Shown: piece after piece, positions 17,229 through 26,500 of the stretch
Position numbering within the stretch: the stretch's first letter is position 1
How the letters are laid out: every line of letters starts with the position of its first letter
From: Aquirickettsiella gammari
Lineage (GTDB): Bacteria; Pseudomonadota; Gammaproteobacteria; Diplorickettsiales; Diplorickettsiaceae
Reading direction: 5' to 3'
Assembly (NCBI GenBank): GCA_963701065.1
Contig: OY969558.1
Span: 1,357,955-1,421,954, forward strand
Length of the DNA stretch: 64,000 nt
Position numbers and translations under genes: made by a program
Notes under the pieces: model-generated
Seen by the model: only the letters and a program-made list of their open reading frames with translations
Told to the model about the DNA's origin: nothing
Database searches by the model: none

Positions 17229-18408
17229 ATGTTAAAAGAATTACTACTCAAAGAGATCGGCCAAAGGCTGGCCAGGAAACCCTTTCAAGGGTTTTCCTGG
17301 CGACAAGGGGCAAAATATATTCAGGTGAGTCCGGTTATTTCTGAAGCATATCCGCTCTGGAAATTAGAAAACCAAGTACTGAAAAACGAGCTGATTTTAT
17401 TTGGTGTTAAACCGCAACAACTTGAACAACAGATCAGTGATTATCGAAAAAAATCGCGTGTTATACGATGGTTGCTACGTTTATTTACCCGGATTAATAG
17501 CAAGATAGCCGTTTGGTCTTATTATCAACAGTGCCTTTCCTTTCGAGCCTTGTCACAAAGACAGTCAAAAATCGCGCGTTATACGATGGTTGTTGCGCGT
17601 ATTTACCCGGATTAATAGCAAGATAGCCGTTTGGTCTTACTATCGACAATGCCTTTCCTTTCGAGAGTTGCAGCAAAGAGAGTCGCTATCTGCAGCTCCG
17701 CAAAGTGATTTTCCAGTGGACTTCACGATGATCCAACCACTGTTGCCTTACTTACGGCAAGATATCAAGCAATTTGAACAAATAATCGATCAACAGCTAA
17801 GAAGTTTAGAGGTAACAGAGGATGAATTTTTATTACGCTACCAAGCCTATGCGCGCAAACAAGAAGCGAGGTTTTTTAAGTTATTGGAAAAACAATTAAA
17901 AGGCTTAAGCGACGAGCAGCAAATTTTATTACGAAATACCCTAAAAAAAGAATATCGGGGGATGAGAAAAATGATGAAAAAATTTACAGAATCTTGTTTA
18001 AAGGGTGTGAAACAGGTGAAAGATCAGTTGTCGCCCTTCATGCCAAACCTAATGTTACCGCTCGTTAAAAGTGAAATTTTGTATGCTGATAGAGAGTTTT
18101 GCCGAGAATTTTTGAAGGATTTTACCGCCGTTTATGAAAACTATGAAAAAAAAGTAACAGCGATCTACAAGGAAATGGAAGTGCAAATGAAAGAACATCA
18201 TGCCAAGATAAAAACACATCACGCCAAGATAAAAACGATATACGTAGAGGCGGAAGCGAGGATGGGAGCCGATCGAGACGAAGTAAGAGCGAGAATGGAA
18301 AAATTGGAAAGACTATTGATGACCTCTATGGCGCCGCAGCAAAATCAAGCGGCAGCGTCTGATAGCGAAACCGCCGCAACGAGTTATTCGTTTTTTACCG
18401 CGCCGTGA
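17229..18408 (+). pseudogene. Rearranged third family-B copy, frameshifted and lacking the J-like segment
   Basis: The head (MLKELLLKEIGQRLARKPFQ onward) closely matches B1. A segment of 118 bases starting near 17451 is repeated from 17569. Because 118 is not a multiple of three, the first frame stops at 17613-17615 and the homology continues in another frame from about 17590 to 18408. Relative to B1, 540 bases (B1 positions 16307-16846, 180 codons) are missing, exactly in frame, which removes the HPD region. Two HHAKIKT heptads and a tail ending SYSFFTAP, without the terminal RR, remain. The second frame encodes 272 residues and could still be translated from an internal start, so either a decayed gene or a short derivative is possible. 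Confidence 0.8.
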
Positions 18409-18653
18409 TGCGTTTTTTTAGCGAGAGAGTCATATTCGCTTAGGGCAAAAATTTGATTGCAAAATAGCAGATTAGCATGGCTTGTCAGCCATATAATTAC
18501 TTATTTTGACAGACGAGTGCATTAAATTTACCAGGCATTTTTCCCTTTCCTGTACTGAAAAAAAAGATTAAAATAAAGAGAACAGTTAGGGATATGGGTA
18601 TGAGGCTAGCTTAATTAATATAATAATCTTTTTGCTCCTGGAATATAATTTTT

Positions 18654-19316
18654 ATGAAAAAAGCCTTGATCTTAGTGGATTTACAAAATGATTTTATGCC
18701 CGGGGGAGCGTTAGCGGTAGAACATGCGGATGAAGTGATTCCGGTTGCCAATCGTGTACAGCAACATTTTAAATATGTGGTGGCAACACAAGATTGGCAT
18801 CCAGAAGATCATGCGAGTTTTGCCGCTAACCATAAGCATTCTTTTCCGGGAGAGTTCATCCAACAGGCCGGATTATCACAGGTACTTTGGCCGGTGCATT
18901 GTGTACAAAATACCAAGGGCGCTGAATTCGTAAAAGGGCTTAAGCTGGATCACGTCATTAAGGTATTTCGTAAAGGCAGCGATGCTCAAGTTGATAGCTA
19001 CAGTGGATTCTTTGATAATGATCATCAGACAGAAACCGGTTTAGCAGATTTTTTAAAAAAATTACAAATCACTGAAGTTTATATCATGGGCGTGGCGACC
19101 GACTATTGCGTTAAATATACCGTTTTGGATGCCTGTAAGCTGGGATTTAAAACCTATTTGATTGAAGACGGATGTCGAGCAGTGAATGTCAATCCGCAAG
19201 ATGGACGTGTGGCTATTTCTGAAATGCAAACCGTGGGTGTGAAGATTATTCAAAGTGATGAAGTAGAGAAAGAGAATAGGGTAAATAAGAAAATAAAAAT
19301 AGCTGACCTTGTCTAA
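18654..19316 (+). CDS. pncA: Nicotinamidase
   Basis: PncA hydrolyses nicotinamide to nicotinate, which PncB (11315-12814) then converts to nicotinate mononucleotide. The catalytic triad is visible: Asp in LVDLQNDFMPGGALAVEHAD, Lys in VFRKGSDAQVDSYSGF, and Cys in MGVATDYCVKYTVLDACKLG (about residue 160). The metal ligands of TQDWHPEDHASFAANH are present. Length is 220 residues. The 245-base region before it contains a small hairpin (ATGGCT/AGCCAT, 18477-18492) and a TTGACA at 18506-18511 with only a poor -10. The 3' end overlaps the convergent epmA by 4 bases. Confidence 0.95.
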   Translation: MKKALILVDLQNDFMPGGALAVEHADEVIPVANRVQQHFKYVVATQDWHPEDHASFAANHKHSFPGEFIQQAGLSQVLWPVHCVQNTKGAEFVKGLKLDHVIKVFRKGSDAQVDSYSGFFDNDHQTETGLADFLKKLQITEVYIMGVATDYCVKYTVLDACKLGFKTYLIEDGCRAVNVNPQDGRVAISEMQTVGVKIIQSDEVEKENRVNKKIKIADLV

Positions 19317-20290
19317 GCACGCTGCACAGGGAAGCTAATGACTTCTGATAGGTTATTAGCTTTAGCAACACGCATTAAAAGCCGATCCAGGCCTAAAGCA
19401 ACGCCGGCACAGTTGGGAAGGCCATGGGTTAAAGCGGCGAGTAGGTATTCATCGATGGGGATTGACGGGTAAGCGCGTGATGCGCGTTCATTTAAATCAT
19501 CAGTAAAGCGTTGTCGTTGTTCTCTGGCGTCACTGAGCTCGTGAAAACCATTCGCCAGCTCTATCCCGTCGAGATAGACCTCAAAACGTTCAGCCACCGC
19601 TGGATTTCCGCTACTTATTTTCGACAAAGCGGCTAAAGAAACCGGGAAATCATAAATAAAGATTAATTGTTTCGGTAATTGCGGTTCTATAACATGCGCC
19701 ATTAAGAAATTTAAGTAATCATTTAGATTGCTTAAACCTAGATTTTCTGCGGATAGTTTGCGATGAGCTAGAATTTGCTTTAAATTTTCTCGCGTTGCTC
19801 GATGCGGATCAATATTAAGATAGCGTTGAAAGATCTGCGCATAGCTAAAGCGTTGCGCGCTGTCACAATCCAAAAGTGTTTTTAATAAGCTTTCGACCTC
19901 ATCCATTAAATGGTGGTGATTAAAGTCGGGTCGATACCATTCTAATAAGCTAAATTCTGGATTATGGTAACGGCCTGATTCACCTTGATTACGAAATGCT
20001 TTGCTGATTTGATAAATGGGACCGCTCCCGGCGGCTAATAAGCGTTTCATGGCAAATTCAGGTGAGGTTTGTAGATAGAGTGTTTGTTGTTGGGAGTTAT
20101 CTAAAACATAGTGGGTTTGAAAGCTATGTAAATGGGGATCAGTGACCGTGGCATGTGCCAGTAGAGGGGTCTCTACTTCTAAAACGCTACGTTCAAGAAA
20201 AAATTGACGGATTTGTGCTAAAAGTTTTGCCCGTAAAGCTAATAAGCTAATAGAAGTAGTCGGCCGCCATGCCGTTTTAGGATCCAGCAT
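19313..20290 (-). CDS. epmA: EF-P beta-lysine ligase (class II lysyl-tRNA synthetase-like)
   Basis: EpmA (also GenX, PoxA, YjeA) attaches beta-lysine to elongation factor P. It is a lysyl-tRNA synthetase catalytic core without the anticodon-binding domain, as shown by the 325-residue length. Motif 2 appears as FRNQGESGRYHNPEFSLLEW and motif 3 as GVALGLDRLLMRVA near the end. Its start overlaps the end of dotB by 14 bases, so it is probably translated from the dotDCB transcript. That link of EF-P modification to the secretion operon is a matter of gene order only. Confidence 0.94.
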   Translation of the reverse strand: MLDPKTAWRPTTSISLLALRAKLLAQIRQFFLERSVLEVETPLLAHATVTDPHLHSFQTHYVLDNSQQQTLYLQTSPEFAMKRLLAAGSGPIYQISKAFRNQGESGRYHNPEFSLLEWYRPDFNHHHLMDEVESLLKTLLDCDSAQRFSYAQIFQRYLNIDPHRATRENLKQILAHRKLSAENLGLSNLNDYLNFLMAHVIEPQLPKQLIFIYDFPVSLAALSKISSGNPAVAERFEVYLDGIELANGFHELSDAREQRQRFTDDLNERASRAYPSIPIDEYLLAALTHGLPNCAGVALGLDRLLMRVAKANNLSEVISFPVQRA

Positions 20291-21416
20291 GTTGTTTGGT
20301 GAGTTCTGTTCGGAGTATTAAACGTTTATAGTCGCGTTCTGAGATTAGGCCCGCATCAAATTTACGTTTTGCATCCAGCGACATCGGTTGACCGTATTCT
20401 TTGAGTAAGTGACGCGTTATGGCGCTGATATTTTCTAATTTAGAATCTAGCAAAATATCCCGCAATTTTTCGTCAAAAATTAAAAATTCACGTAAGGCGA
20501 TACGTTTGCCATCGAGACTCGGAACCAATTGTTGCCAAATAACGACGCGAATAGTTTCGATAATATCGATCATCCTTGCTTTTACTTCATCGGCCGGAAA
20601 TGAATTCACCAGTCGTCTTAATGTTTCAGCGACACCGTTACTGTGTAAGGTGGTATATACCGGATGCCCCGTTAAAGCCGCTTCGATAGAGGCACTGATT
20701 GTTTCAGGATCACGTGCTTCACCGACTAAGATGAGACGTGGTTTACGACGTAAGGCATTACGTACACCGGCGGCGAAACTCGGCAGATGTCGGGGTATTT
20801 CTGATTGACTGATAATGGCACTCGGCATCGTGATCGTATCATAAACAAATTCGATCGGCGCTTCATAGCTGAGAATTTTGCGATGACTCTCTGTTTTTTC
20901 AGCCAGATCACGGATAATGGCTGCTAATAAAGTCGTTTTACCTGAGCCGGTGGCACCCGTTACATAAACAATACCTTGCGCAGGCGCCAAGGCATCGACT
21001 AATTGCGGCTCAAGATTGAGATCAGACATTTTAGGCGGGGTACTTGGGATGGTTCGAAAGCTGATTTGAATGGCATCATGACCTGCTACCAAACATCCGG
21101 TTGCATTGACTCGAAATCGATAACGTTCATTGCGATTAGGCCGAAATTCATAGTGGGTATCGATATCAACACCACTTAGAATTTGTGCGCTACCATTAGG
21201 TCCGTAAATGAGATTCAAGATTTCAGCGACTTCGGTATTGGATAATTTACGCTGCGTGATACGCAATAGGCGACCATACACTTCGGCAAAAACAGGTTCA
21301 CCGGTTTGTAAGGTAATATCAGAAGCGGCTAATTTTTGACAATGAATTAACAGCTGAGCTAGGCAAGCGGCTGTGGTAAAACGTACTGGCTCATTCTTTA
21401 GTAGGTGCACTGTCAT
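20277..21416 (-). CDS. dotB: Dot/Icm type IVB secretion ATPase DotB
   Basis: DotB is the PilT/VirB11-like hexameric ATPase that powers the Dot/Icm type IVB secretion system at the inner membrane. The 379-residue protein has Walker A GATGSGKTTLLAAI (about residues 150-160), an acidic box, and the Walker B/His-box region LILVGEARDPETISASIEA followed by TGHPVYTTLHSNG. Length and motifs fit DotB of Legionella and Coxiella. It is third in dotD-dotC-dotB, the same order as in Legionella, and overlaps dotC by 26 bases if the first ATG is used. Confidence 0.95.
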   Translation of the reverse strand: MTVHLLKNEPVRFTTAACLAQLLIHCQKLAASDITLQTGEPVFAEVYGRLLRITQRKLSNTEVAEILNLIYGPNGSAQILSGVDIDTHYEFRPNRNERYRFRVNATGCLVAGHDAIQISFRTIPSTPPKMSDLNLEPQLVDALAPAQGIVYVTGATGSGKTTLLAAIIRDLAEKTESHRKILSYEAPIEFVYDTITMPSAIISQSEIPRHLPSFAAGVRNALRRKPRLILVGEARDPETISASIEAALTGHPVYTTLHSNGVAETLRRLVNSFPADEVKARMIDIIETIRVVIWQQLVPSLDGKRIALREFLIFDEKLRDILLDSKLENISAITRHLLKEYGQPMSLDAKRKFDAGLISERDYKRLILRTELTKQHAGS

Positions 21417-22245
21417 GCGTTACGATGGATTTCCATCGACCGGGATTAATTTGTAATTTGGGCAATGAAGTAATACGCAATAATTGGTCATTAATGTGTA
21501 GCGCAGAATTATTACCGGTTATACCCAGATCAGTCTGTGCCACAAAAGGCTTACTGACCATCCCTTTGAGTAATAAGCGACGATAAAGCGCCATCCCGTT
21601 ATAATCCCGTGTTAAGCGGGCTAGGTTATCATTGAAAATAGCGTCGGCTTGCTGAACGCCATCTTGCCAACCGATAGTGGCATATTTTTTCCATATAATA
21701 CGTTCTTCAGCTGTTTTCGGTAAAAAGGCCGGTAAGGGTAACTCGGGATGTTGGTAATCCATCCAAATATAATTACGCCATTGCGGTGGAGCGGTGATAA
21801 AGTGCGCCTGACTAATAATTTGGTAAGCGCGATCATCGATACGCAAGGTTTGCGCATCGGCAAGATTAAGTGAACTATTTCCCTGTACTAATACAGGGGG
21901 TACTACGTTATGATCGAGTAAAATTAAATTAAAATTAAAAATACGATCCAAATTGGATGCGTTTTTGCTAAGGACCTGATTAATCTGTTCAGAGCGCCAA
22001 GCAAGACCTGCTTGAGCGCCGATACTCATGGCAATGTCTTGTAATGCTTGTGCGTGTAGACCAGTCATTTGTTTTTTGCTAGGAGTCGCTTTAGCGTGCA
22101 GATTTTGTAGCTGATTTAAATTATTTAAATTACCGACCGTTTGATAATTAGGCTGGGTCGTACTGCAAGCGACAAGAAAGCTACCCAGGCTCAAGCTCGC
22201 CAATAGACAAATAGCGTTTTTTCGATAACTTGTTATTCGTTTCAT
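21391..22245 (-). CDS. dotC: Dot/Icm outer-membrane core lipoprotein DotC
   Basis: DotC is a lipoprotein of the outer-membrane core complex of the Dot/Icm system, together with DotD and DotH. The 284-residue product has a signal peptide with lipobox SFLVACS (cysteine about residue 27) and the family stretch GLHAQALQDIAMSIGAQAGLAWR. Typical C-terminal elements include WQDGVQQADAIFNDNLARL. It lies 15 bases after dotD and overlaps dotB. Confidence 0.94.
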   Translation of the reverse strand: MKRITSYRKNAICLLASLSLGSFLVACSTTQPNYQTVGNLNNLNQLQNLHAKATPSKKQMTGLHAQALQDIAMSIGAQAGLAWRSEQINQVLSKNASNLDRIFNFNLILLDHNVVPPVLVQGNSSLNLADAQTLRIDDRAYQIISQAHFITAPPQWRNYIWMDYQHPELPLPAFLPKTAEERIIWKKYATIGWQDGVQQADAIFNDNLARLTRDYNGMALYRRLLLKGMVSKPFVAQTDLGITGNNSALHINDQLLRITSLPKLQINPGRWKSIVTHDSAPTKE

Positions 22246-22260
22246 CGTAAATATTTAAAA

Positions 22261-22743
22261 TTAATTTCTAGCATAACGTAATTCGATGGTCTTAATACCC
22301 GGATAAACCAGGATATTTGCCTTTTCACCGGCTTGGAGATTGATATCACGAATGATATATCCTAATGAGGTATTTTGTGACGAAACCGTCACCAAGATAG
22401 GAATAGCCGGATGATGTCCTATTCGCTCTAAGCGATAATGCGCCAGCTTAGCAATACGCTTTAGCAGCGGCTCTATCGGGCCCGACCAGTCGACCGAGGC
22501 GACAATATTTTCCAAACCCGAGGAGCCCGGATACGGTAAAGGCTTACTGATAGGTGGGTTTGAAGCCTTCTCCAGCGCTTTTAATTCATTCAATGACTGG
22601 CTAACAGAACGTGCCGCTTCCGCAAGCCTGATGGAGGCATCATCTGAGCGCGTGTTAATGGAAGGGGTAACGGAATCCGGTAGATTTTGTGTTGCACACC
22701 CGGCTAGGAGGCTTGCAAAAAGCGCGACTGTTATTTTTTTCAT
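22261..22743 (-). CDS. dotD: Dot/Icm lipoprotein DotD
   Basis: DotD is the small outer-membrane lipoprotein of the Dot/Icm core, with a fold like the N0 domain of secretins. The 160-residue protein has a signal peptide and lipobox (SLLAGCA, cysteine about residue 16). The mature C-terminal half, with WSGPIEPLLKRIAKLAHYRL and an ILVYPGIKTIELRYA ending, fits the family. It is the first gene of the dotD-dotC-dotB cluster. The rest of the dot/icm genes are outside this window. Confidence 0.92.
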   Translation of the reverse strand: MKKITVALFASLLAGCATQNLPDSVTPSINTRSDDASIRLAEAARSVSQSLNELKALEKASNPPISKPLPYPGSSGLENIVASVDWSGPIEPLLKRIAKLAHYRLERIGHHPAIPILVTVSSQNTSLGYIIRDINLQAGEKANILVYPGIKTIELRYARN

Positions 22744-22820
22744 GTCTTATTTTAGATAAAATTCTCTACACTTATCCTGGCATTGAAACAAGAAGGTTCC
22801 ATAAAGTCAAGACATGCTTT

Positions 22821-23393
22821 TTATCGTTTCAGCTTAATCAAGCCGTACTGTACTTTTCCGGCTATTTTACATTGTTGGATATGCCAATTTGGCGGCAATA
22901 AAAGGTTTTTAAGCGTAGCTTCTGTCTCAATATAAATAATACTTTCATGGCTAATTAGCTTTTCTTTGATCAGCCAATGACAGGCGTTTCCAAGCAGATT
23001 TTGATGAAAAGGAGGGTCGAGAAATACGAGATTGAATAAAGGTTTCTCTCCCTTGAATATCGCTGCAGCATCAAATGGAAATCGTGCCTGATAAACCGCG
23101 GCTTTATCTTCAACAGCGAATAGTTTTATTTGTTTTTCTAAATACTGGACCAATGTCGCAGATTGCTCAATAAAGGTGACCGATTTAGCGCAGCGGGAGA
23201 GCGCCTCGAAACCTAAAGCACCGCTACCGGCAAATAGATCCAAGCAATTGGCATCGCTTAGATAAGGCGCTAACCAATTAAATAAGGTTTCTCGAATGCG
23301 ATTTGGGGTAGGGCGTAATCCAGGGACCGTCGGAAAATGGAGTTTCCGGCCGCGCCACTGGCCGGCAATAATTCTTAGTTGAGCTTTTTTCAT
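22821..23393 (-). CDS. rsmD: 16S rRNA guanine-966 N2-methyltransferase
   Basis: RsmD methylates G966 in 16S rRNA during 30S assembly. The 190-residue protein has the N-terminal AGQWRGRKLHFPTVPGLRPT, the SAM motif CLDLFAGSGALGFEALSR (about residues 54-71) and the catalytic DPPF in LVFLDPPFHQNL. It is divergent from ftsY, a common arrangement in gammaproteobacteria. Confidence 0.95.
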   Translation of the reverse strand: MKKAQLRIIAGQWRGRKLHFPTVPGLRPTPNRIRETLFNWLAPYLSDANCLDLFAGSGALGFEALSRCAKSVTFIEQSATLVQYLEKQIKLFAVEDKAAVYQARFPFDAAAIFKGEKPLFNLVFLDPPFHQNLLGNACHWLIKEKLISHESIIYIETEATLKNLLLPPNWHIQQCKIAGKVQYGLIKLKR

Positions 23394-23538
23394 GAAAAAA
23401 CACGACTTTGATTAGACGAATTCAAATTAGGCAATTTGCGCTAAGACTTTTGTAATAAAGCTTTATTCTATAAGTTTGTTTCATTGCTTGGCAAAACTCC
23501 TGTTATTATAAACGTTTCATTCAAGTTATTTCTAGACC

Positions 23539-24525
23539 ATGTTTAATTTTTTAAAACGCAAAGATGTAAGCAATGATATCGATAACCTCACCCCTGTAAA
23601 GAGTAGTTTTTTTAGTCGTATCAAAAATAGCTTACAAAAAACACGTCATCAATTAACCGAAGGCTTGGCTAATTTAGTCTGGGGTAAAAAAACCGTTGAT
23701 GCGGCATTAATTGAAGAGATTGAAGAGTTGCTCTTACTATCAGACGTAGGCTCTGTTGTCACCGAAGAAATTATTGGGCAGTTAACACTTCAATTAGCAC
23801 GTAAGCAATTAGCCGACGGCAATGCCGTATGGGAAATTTTACAACAACAGTTAGGTGATTTATTAAAGCATTCTGAACAAGCTTTATTTATAGATCCTGC
23901 GCATAAACCTTATCTTATCTTAGTCGTGGGGGTTAATGGGGTTGGTAAGACGACCAGTATTGGTAAATTGGCGCATTATCTACAAAAGCAGGGAAAACAG
24001 GTGATGTTAGCGGCCGGTGATACCTTTCGTGCCGCGGCGACCGAACAATTAAGTATTTGGGCGGAGCGAAATAAGATCCCTATGATTGCACAACATCAGG
24101 GTGCCGATAGCGCTTCAGTGATTTACGATGCTTTTCAAGCGGCTAAAGCCCGGAATGTCGACGTTTTAATTGCCGATACGGCGGGTCGCTTAGCGACTAA
24201 AAATAATCTGATGCAAGAGCTACAAAAAGTAAAAAAAGTTATCGGTAAACTCGATGCCACCGCCCCCCATGAAATTATGTTAGTACTCGATGCCGGTACC
24301 GGCCAGAATGCTTTATTGCAGGCAGACGCTTTTCATGCAGCGGTTTCTTTAACCGGTCTTGTGCTGACTAAGTTAGATGGTACGGCAAAAGGCGGGATAA
24401 TTTTTGCGCTGGCCAAAAAACTGGCTTTACCGATTCGCTTTATTGGCATAGGCGAAGGGATTGAGGATCTACGGGTTTTTTCGGCCAAGGAATTTACCGA
24501 GGCGTTATTTGTCAGAGAATCCTAA
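23539..24525 (+). CDS. ftsY: Signal recognition particle receptor FtsY
   Basis: FtsY is the SRP receptor GTPase that delivers ribosomes making membrane proteins to the translocon. The 328-residue protein has the NG domain: G1 VVGVNGVGKTTSIGKLAHYL (about residue 130), the insertion-box motif AAGDTFRAAATEQL, G3 DTAGR and G4 TKLDGTAKGGIIFA. The acidic N-terminal A domain of E. coli is nearly absent here; the protein starts with a short basic stretch (MFNFLKRKD), as in many reduced FtsY proteins. The ftsE and ftsX genes, often next to it, are not present. Confidence 0.96.
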   Translation: MFNFLKRKDVSNDIDNLTPVKSSFFSRIKNSLQKTRHQLTEGLANLVWGKKTVDAALIEEIEELLLLSDVGSVVTEEIIGQLTLQLARKQLADGNAVWEILQQQLGDLLKHSEQALFIDPAHKPYLILVVGVNGVGKTTSIGKLAHYLQKQGKQVMLAAGDTFRAAATEQLSIWAERNKIPMIAQHQGADSASVIYDAFQAAKARNVDVLIADTAGRLATKNNLMQELQKVKKVIGKLDATAPHEIMLVLDAGTGQNALLQADAFHAAVSLTGLVLTKLDGTAKGGIIFALAKKLALPIRFIGIGEGIEDLRVFSAKEFTEALFVRES

Positions 24526-24680
24526 GGGGGAAAGCTTTGCTTTACATGCGCGCTTAAACTAAAAAAATAGCTTAAAAACTTTGCTAAAATGAAATAATTT
24601 CTTTATATTCGCTATCATGGACTTACTTGGCAGCAATACGGATGTCAGTGATTATCATCTAATTAATGAAGAGTCGAAAA

Positions 24681-24866
24681 ATGAGACAAGACGAGCAAGT
24701 TTTTAGAAAGTATATGTGTTTACTCTGTGGCTACGTTTACGATGAGGAAAAGGGCTGGGAGGAAGATGGTATTGCCGCAGGGACGCGTTGGGAAGATGTT
24801 CCGTTGACTTGGCGTTGTCCTGAGTGCGGTGCCATGAAAGAAGACTTTGAAATGGTAGAGATTTAA
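24681..24866 (+). CDS. Rubredoxin
   Basis: Rubredoxin is a small electron carrier with one iron held by four cysteines. Both CxxCG motifs are present: YMCLLCGYVYDEEKGW and WRCPECGAMKEDFEMVEI. I favour ATG 24681, giving 61 residues, because a GAAGAG lies upstream, although an ATG 15 bases earlier is in frame. It is convergent with hemJ with only 2 bases between the stop codons. Its redox partner cannot be inferred from the neighbours. Confidence 0.93.
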   Translation: MRQDEQVFRKYMCLLCGYVYDEEKGWEEDGIAAGTRWEDVPLTWRCPECGAMKEDFEMVEI

Positions 24867-24868
24867 TC

Positions 24869-25294
24869 TTAGCCGGGTTGCACTTCAGCCAAAATCACAA
24901 TAACGATAAGTAATAAAGTTGGAAATTCATTAAAGCAGCGATAAAATAAACTTGAGTGTTTATTTTTGTCGTGTTTAAAGTCTTTCAATAATTTTCCGCA
25001 ATAGCCATGAAAAATGATGAGTAGACCGACTAAAATTAGTTTTATATGCATCCACATGGCTTGGGAATAGTAGGCGGCTGAAAAACTAAACAAGATAAAT
25101 CCGAATATCACGGTTAATAAAGCCGCTGGCAGCATAATAAAATAATAGAGACGATGCTCCATGACTTTAAAGCGTTCGATGCTGACGGTATCATCGGCAG
25201 TGGCATGATAAACAAATAAGCGCGGTAGATAAAACAGACCCGCAAACCAAGCGACCATAGCGATCAGGTGTAGGGCTTTAATCCAGGCTAGCAT
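24869..25294 (-). CDS. hemJ: Protoporphyrinogen IX oxidase HemJ
   Basis: HemJ is the membrane-bound, haem-dependent enzyme that oxidises protoporphyrinogen IX to protoporphyrin IX. The protein has four membrane segments and the family start MLAWIKALHLIAMVAWFAGL, followed by FYLPRLFVYH. I use ATG 25294 (141 residues) because the homologues begin there; an open frame reaches 6 codons further to a TTG. It is divergent from hemF, so two consecutive late steps of haem synthesis share one promoter region of about 70 bases. Confidence 0.92.
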   Translation of the reverse strand: MLAWIKALHLIAMVAWFAGLFYLPRLFVYHATADDTVSIERFKVMEHRLYYFIMLPAALLTVIFGFILFSFSAAYYSQAMWMHIKLILVGLLIIFHGYCGKLLKDFKHDKNKHSSLFYRCFNEFPTLLLIVIVILAEVQPG

Positions 25295-25363
25295 AGGGAA
25301 TGAACACGGCAAATTTTCAGGATGTTGTACATAGCTGACTAAAAAGTATTATTGAAATTGAAT

Positions 25364-26284
25364 ATGAATTATGACCTAATTATTCCAACAATCAAAGATT
25401 ATCTTTTACAATTACAAACTAAAATTTGTCGAAGCTTAGAGCACGAAGAGGAACAAGCCAAATTTTTAGTCGATGATTGGTTGCATGATAATGGCAGTGG
25501 CGGAGGCAAGACCTGTGTTTTGAGCGACGCTTCGGTGATAGAACGAGGAGCGGTTAATTTTTCGCATGTCTTGGGTGAGTGTTTGCCACCCAGTGCTAGC
25601 GAACGACATCCCTGTTTGGCGGGAGTTCCGTTTCAAGCCACTGGTATTTCCCTTATTATCCATCCGCGAAATCCTTATGTGCCGACGGTACATATGAATC
25701 TGCGTTTTATCGCGCTGGAAGGCAATGACACGCAAACATCACGCTGGTGGTTTGGTGGCGGGTTTGATTTAACCCCTTATTATGCTTTTTTAGAAGATTG
25801 CCAACATTGGCAGCGAACGGCTAAATTAGCGTGTGATCCCTTTGGCTTAGAACTCTATCCGCAGTACAAAAAAAATTGTGATGACTATTTTTATTTAAAG
25901 CATCGGCAAGAAGCACGTGGGATAGGCGGGATATTTTTTGACGACCTTAATCAATGGGATTTTGCCCGTTGTCTGCAATTTGTTCAAAGTGTCGGCGAAC
26001 ATTTTCTCATCGCTTATCTGCCGATACTAAAGCGACGTAAAAACCATCCTTATGGCGATCGTGAGCGTCAGTTTCAAGCGTATCGACGCAGTCGTTATGT
26101 TGAATTTAATCTTATTTATGATAGAGGCACCTTATTTGGTCTACAAAGTGGCGGGCGGGTTGAATCGATTTTATTATCCATGCCACCGCAAGCTAATTGG
26201 CATTATAATTGGCAAGCAGAACCCGGTTCTAGAGAAGCCGAATTAACGCAAAAATTCTTGATTCCAAACAATTGGATTAGTTAA
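25364..26284 (+). CDS. hemF: Oxygen-dependent coproporphyrinogen III oxidase
   Basis: HemF converts coproporphyrinogen III to protoporphyrinogen IX with molecular oxygen. The family motifs VHMNLRFIAL, WWFGGGFDLTPYYAF and YVEFNLIYDRGTLFGLQSGG are all present in a protein of 306 residues counted from ATG 25364. A TTG 12 bases earlier is an alternative start. Divergent from hemJ. With hemA at the left of the window this shows a complete-looking aerobic haem pathway. Confidence 0.96.
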   Translation: MNYDLIIPTIKDYLLQLQTKICRSLEHEEEQAKFLVDDWLHDNGSGGGKTCVLSDASVIERGAVNFSHVLGECLPPSASERHPCLAGVPFQATGISLIIHPRNPYVPTVHMNLRFIALEGNDTQTSRWWFGGGFDLTPYYAFLEDCQHWQRTAKLACDPFGLELYPQYKKNCDDYFYLKHRQEARGIGGIFFDDLNQWDFARCLQFVQSVGEHFLIAYLPILKRRKNHPYGDRERQFQAYRRSRYVEFNLIYDRGTLFGLQSGGRVESILLSMPPQANWHYNWQAEPGSREAELTQKFLIPNNWIS

Positions 26285-26500
26285 TTTTTTGAGTAGCTTA
26301 GATGATTTCTGTTAAATAGCTGAAGTTATTTTTGTGAATTAATGTTGATATTAGCTTATTATTTATAACCACATTTTCCAGATAAAAATATTTTTTTTAA
26401 ATAAAATACTAGTCAATATTAAAAATATAATTTATAATTTGAAAATAAAAAAATTAGGCGAAATAAATAAGAAATAACCGATAATAAAAAGGATTTTATA

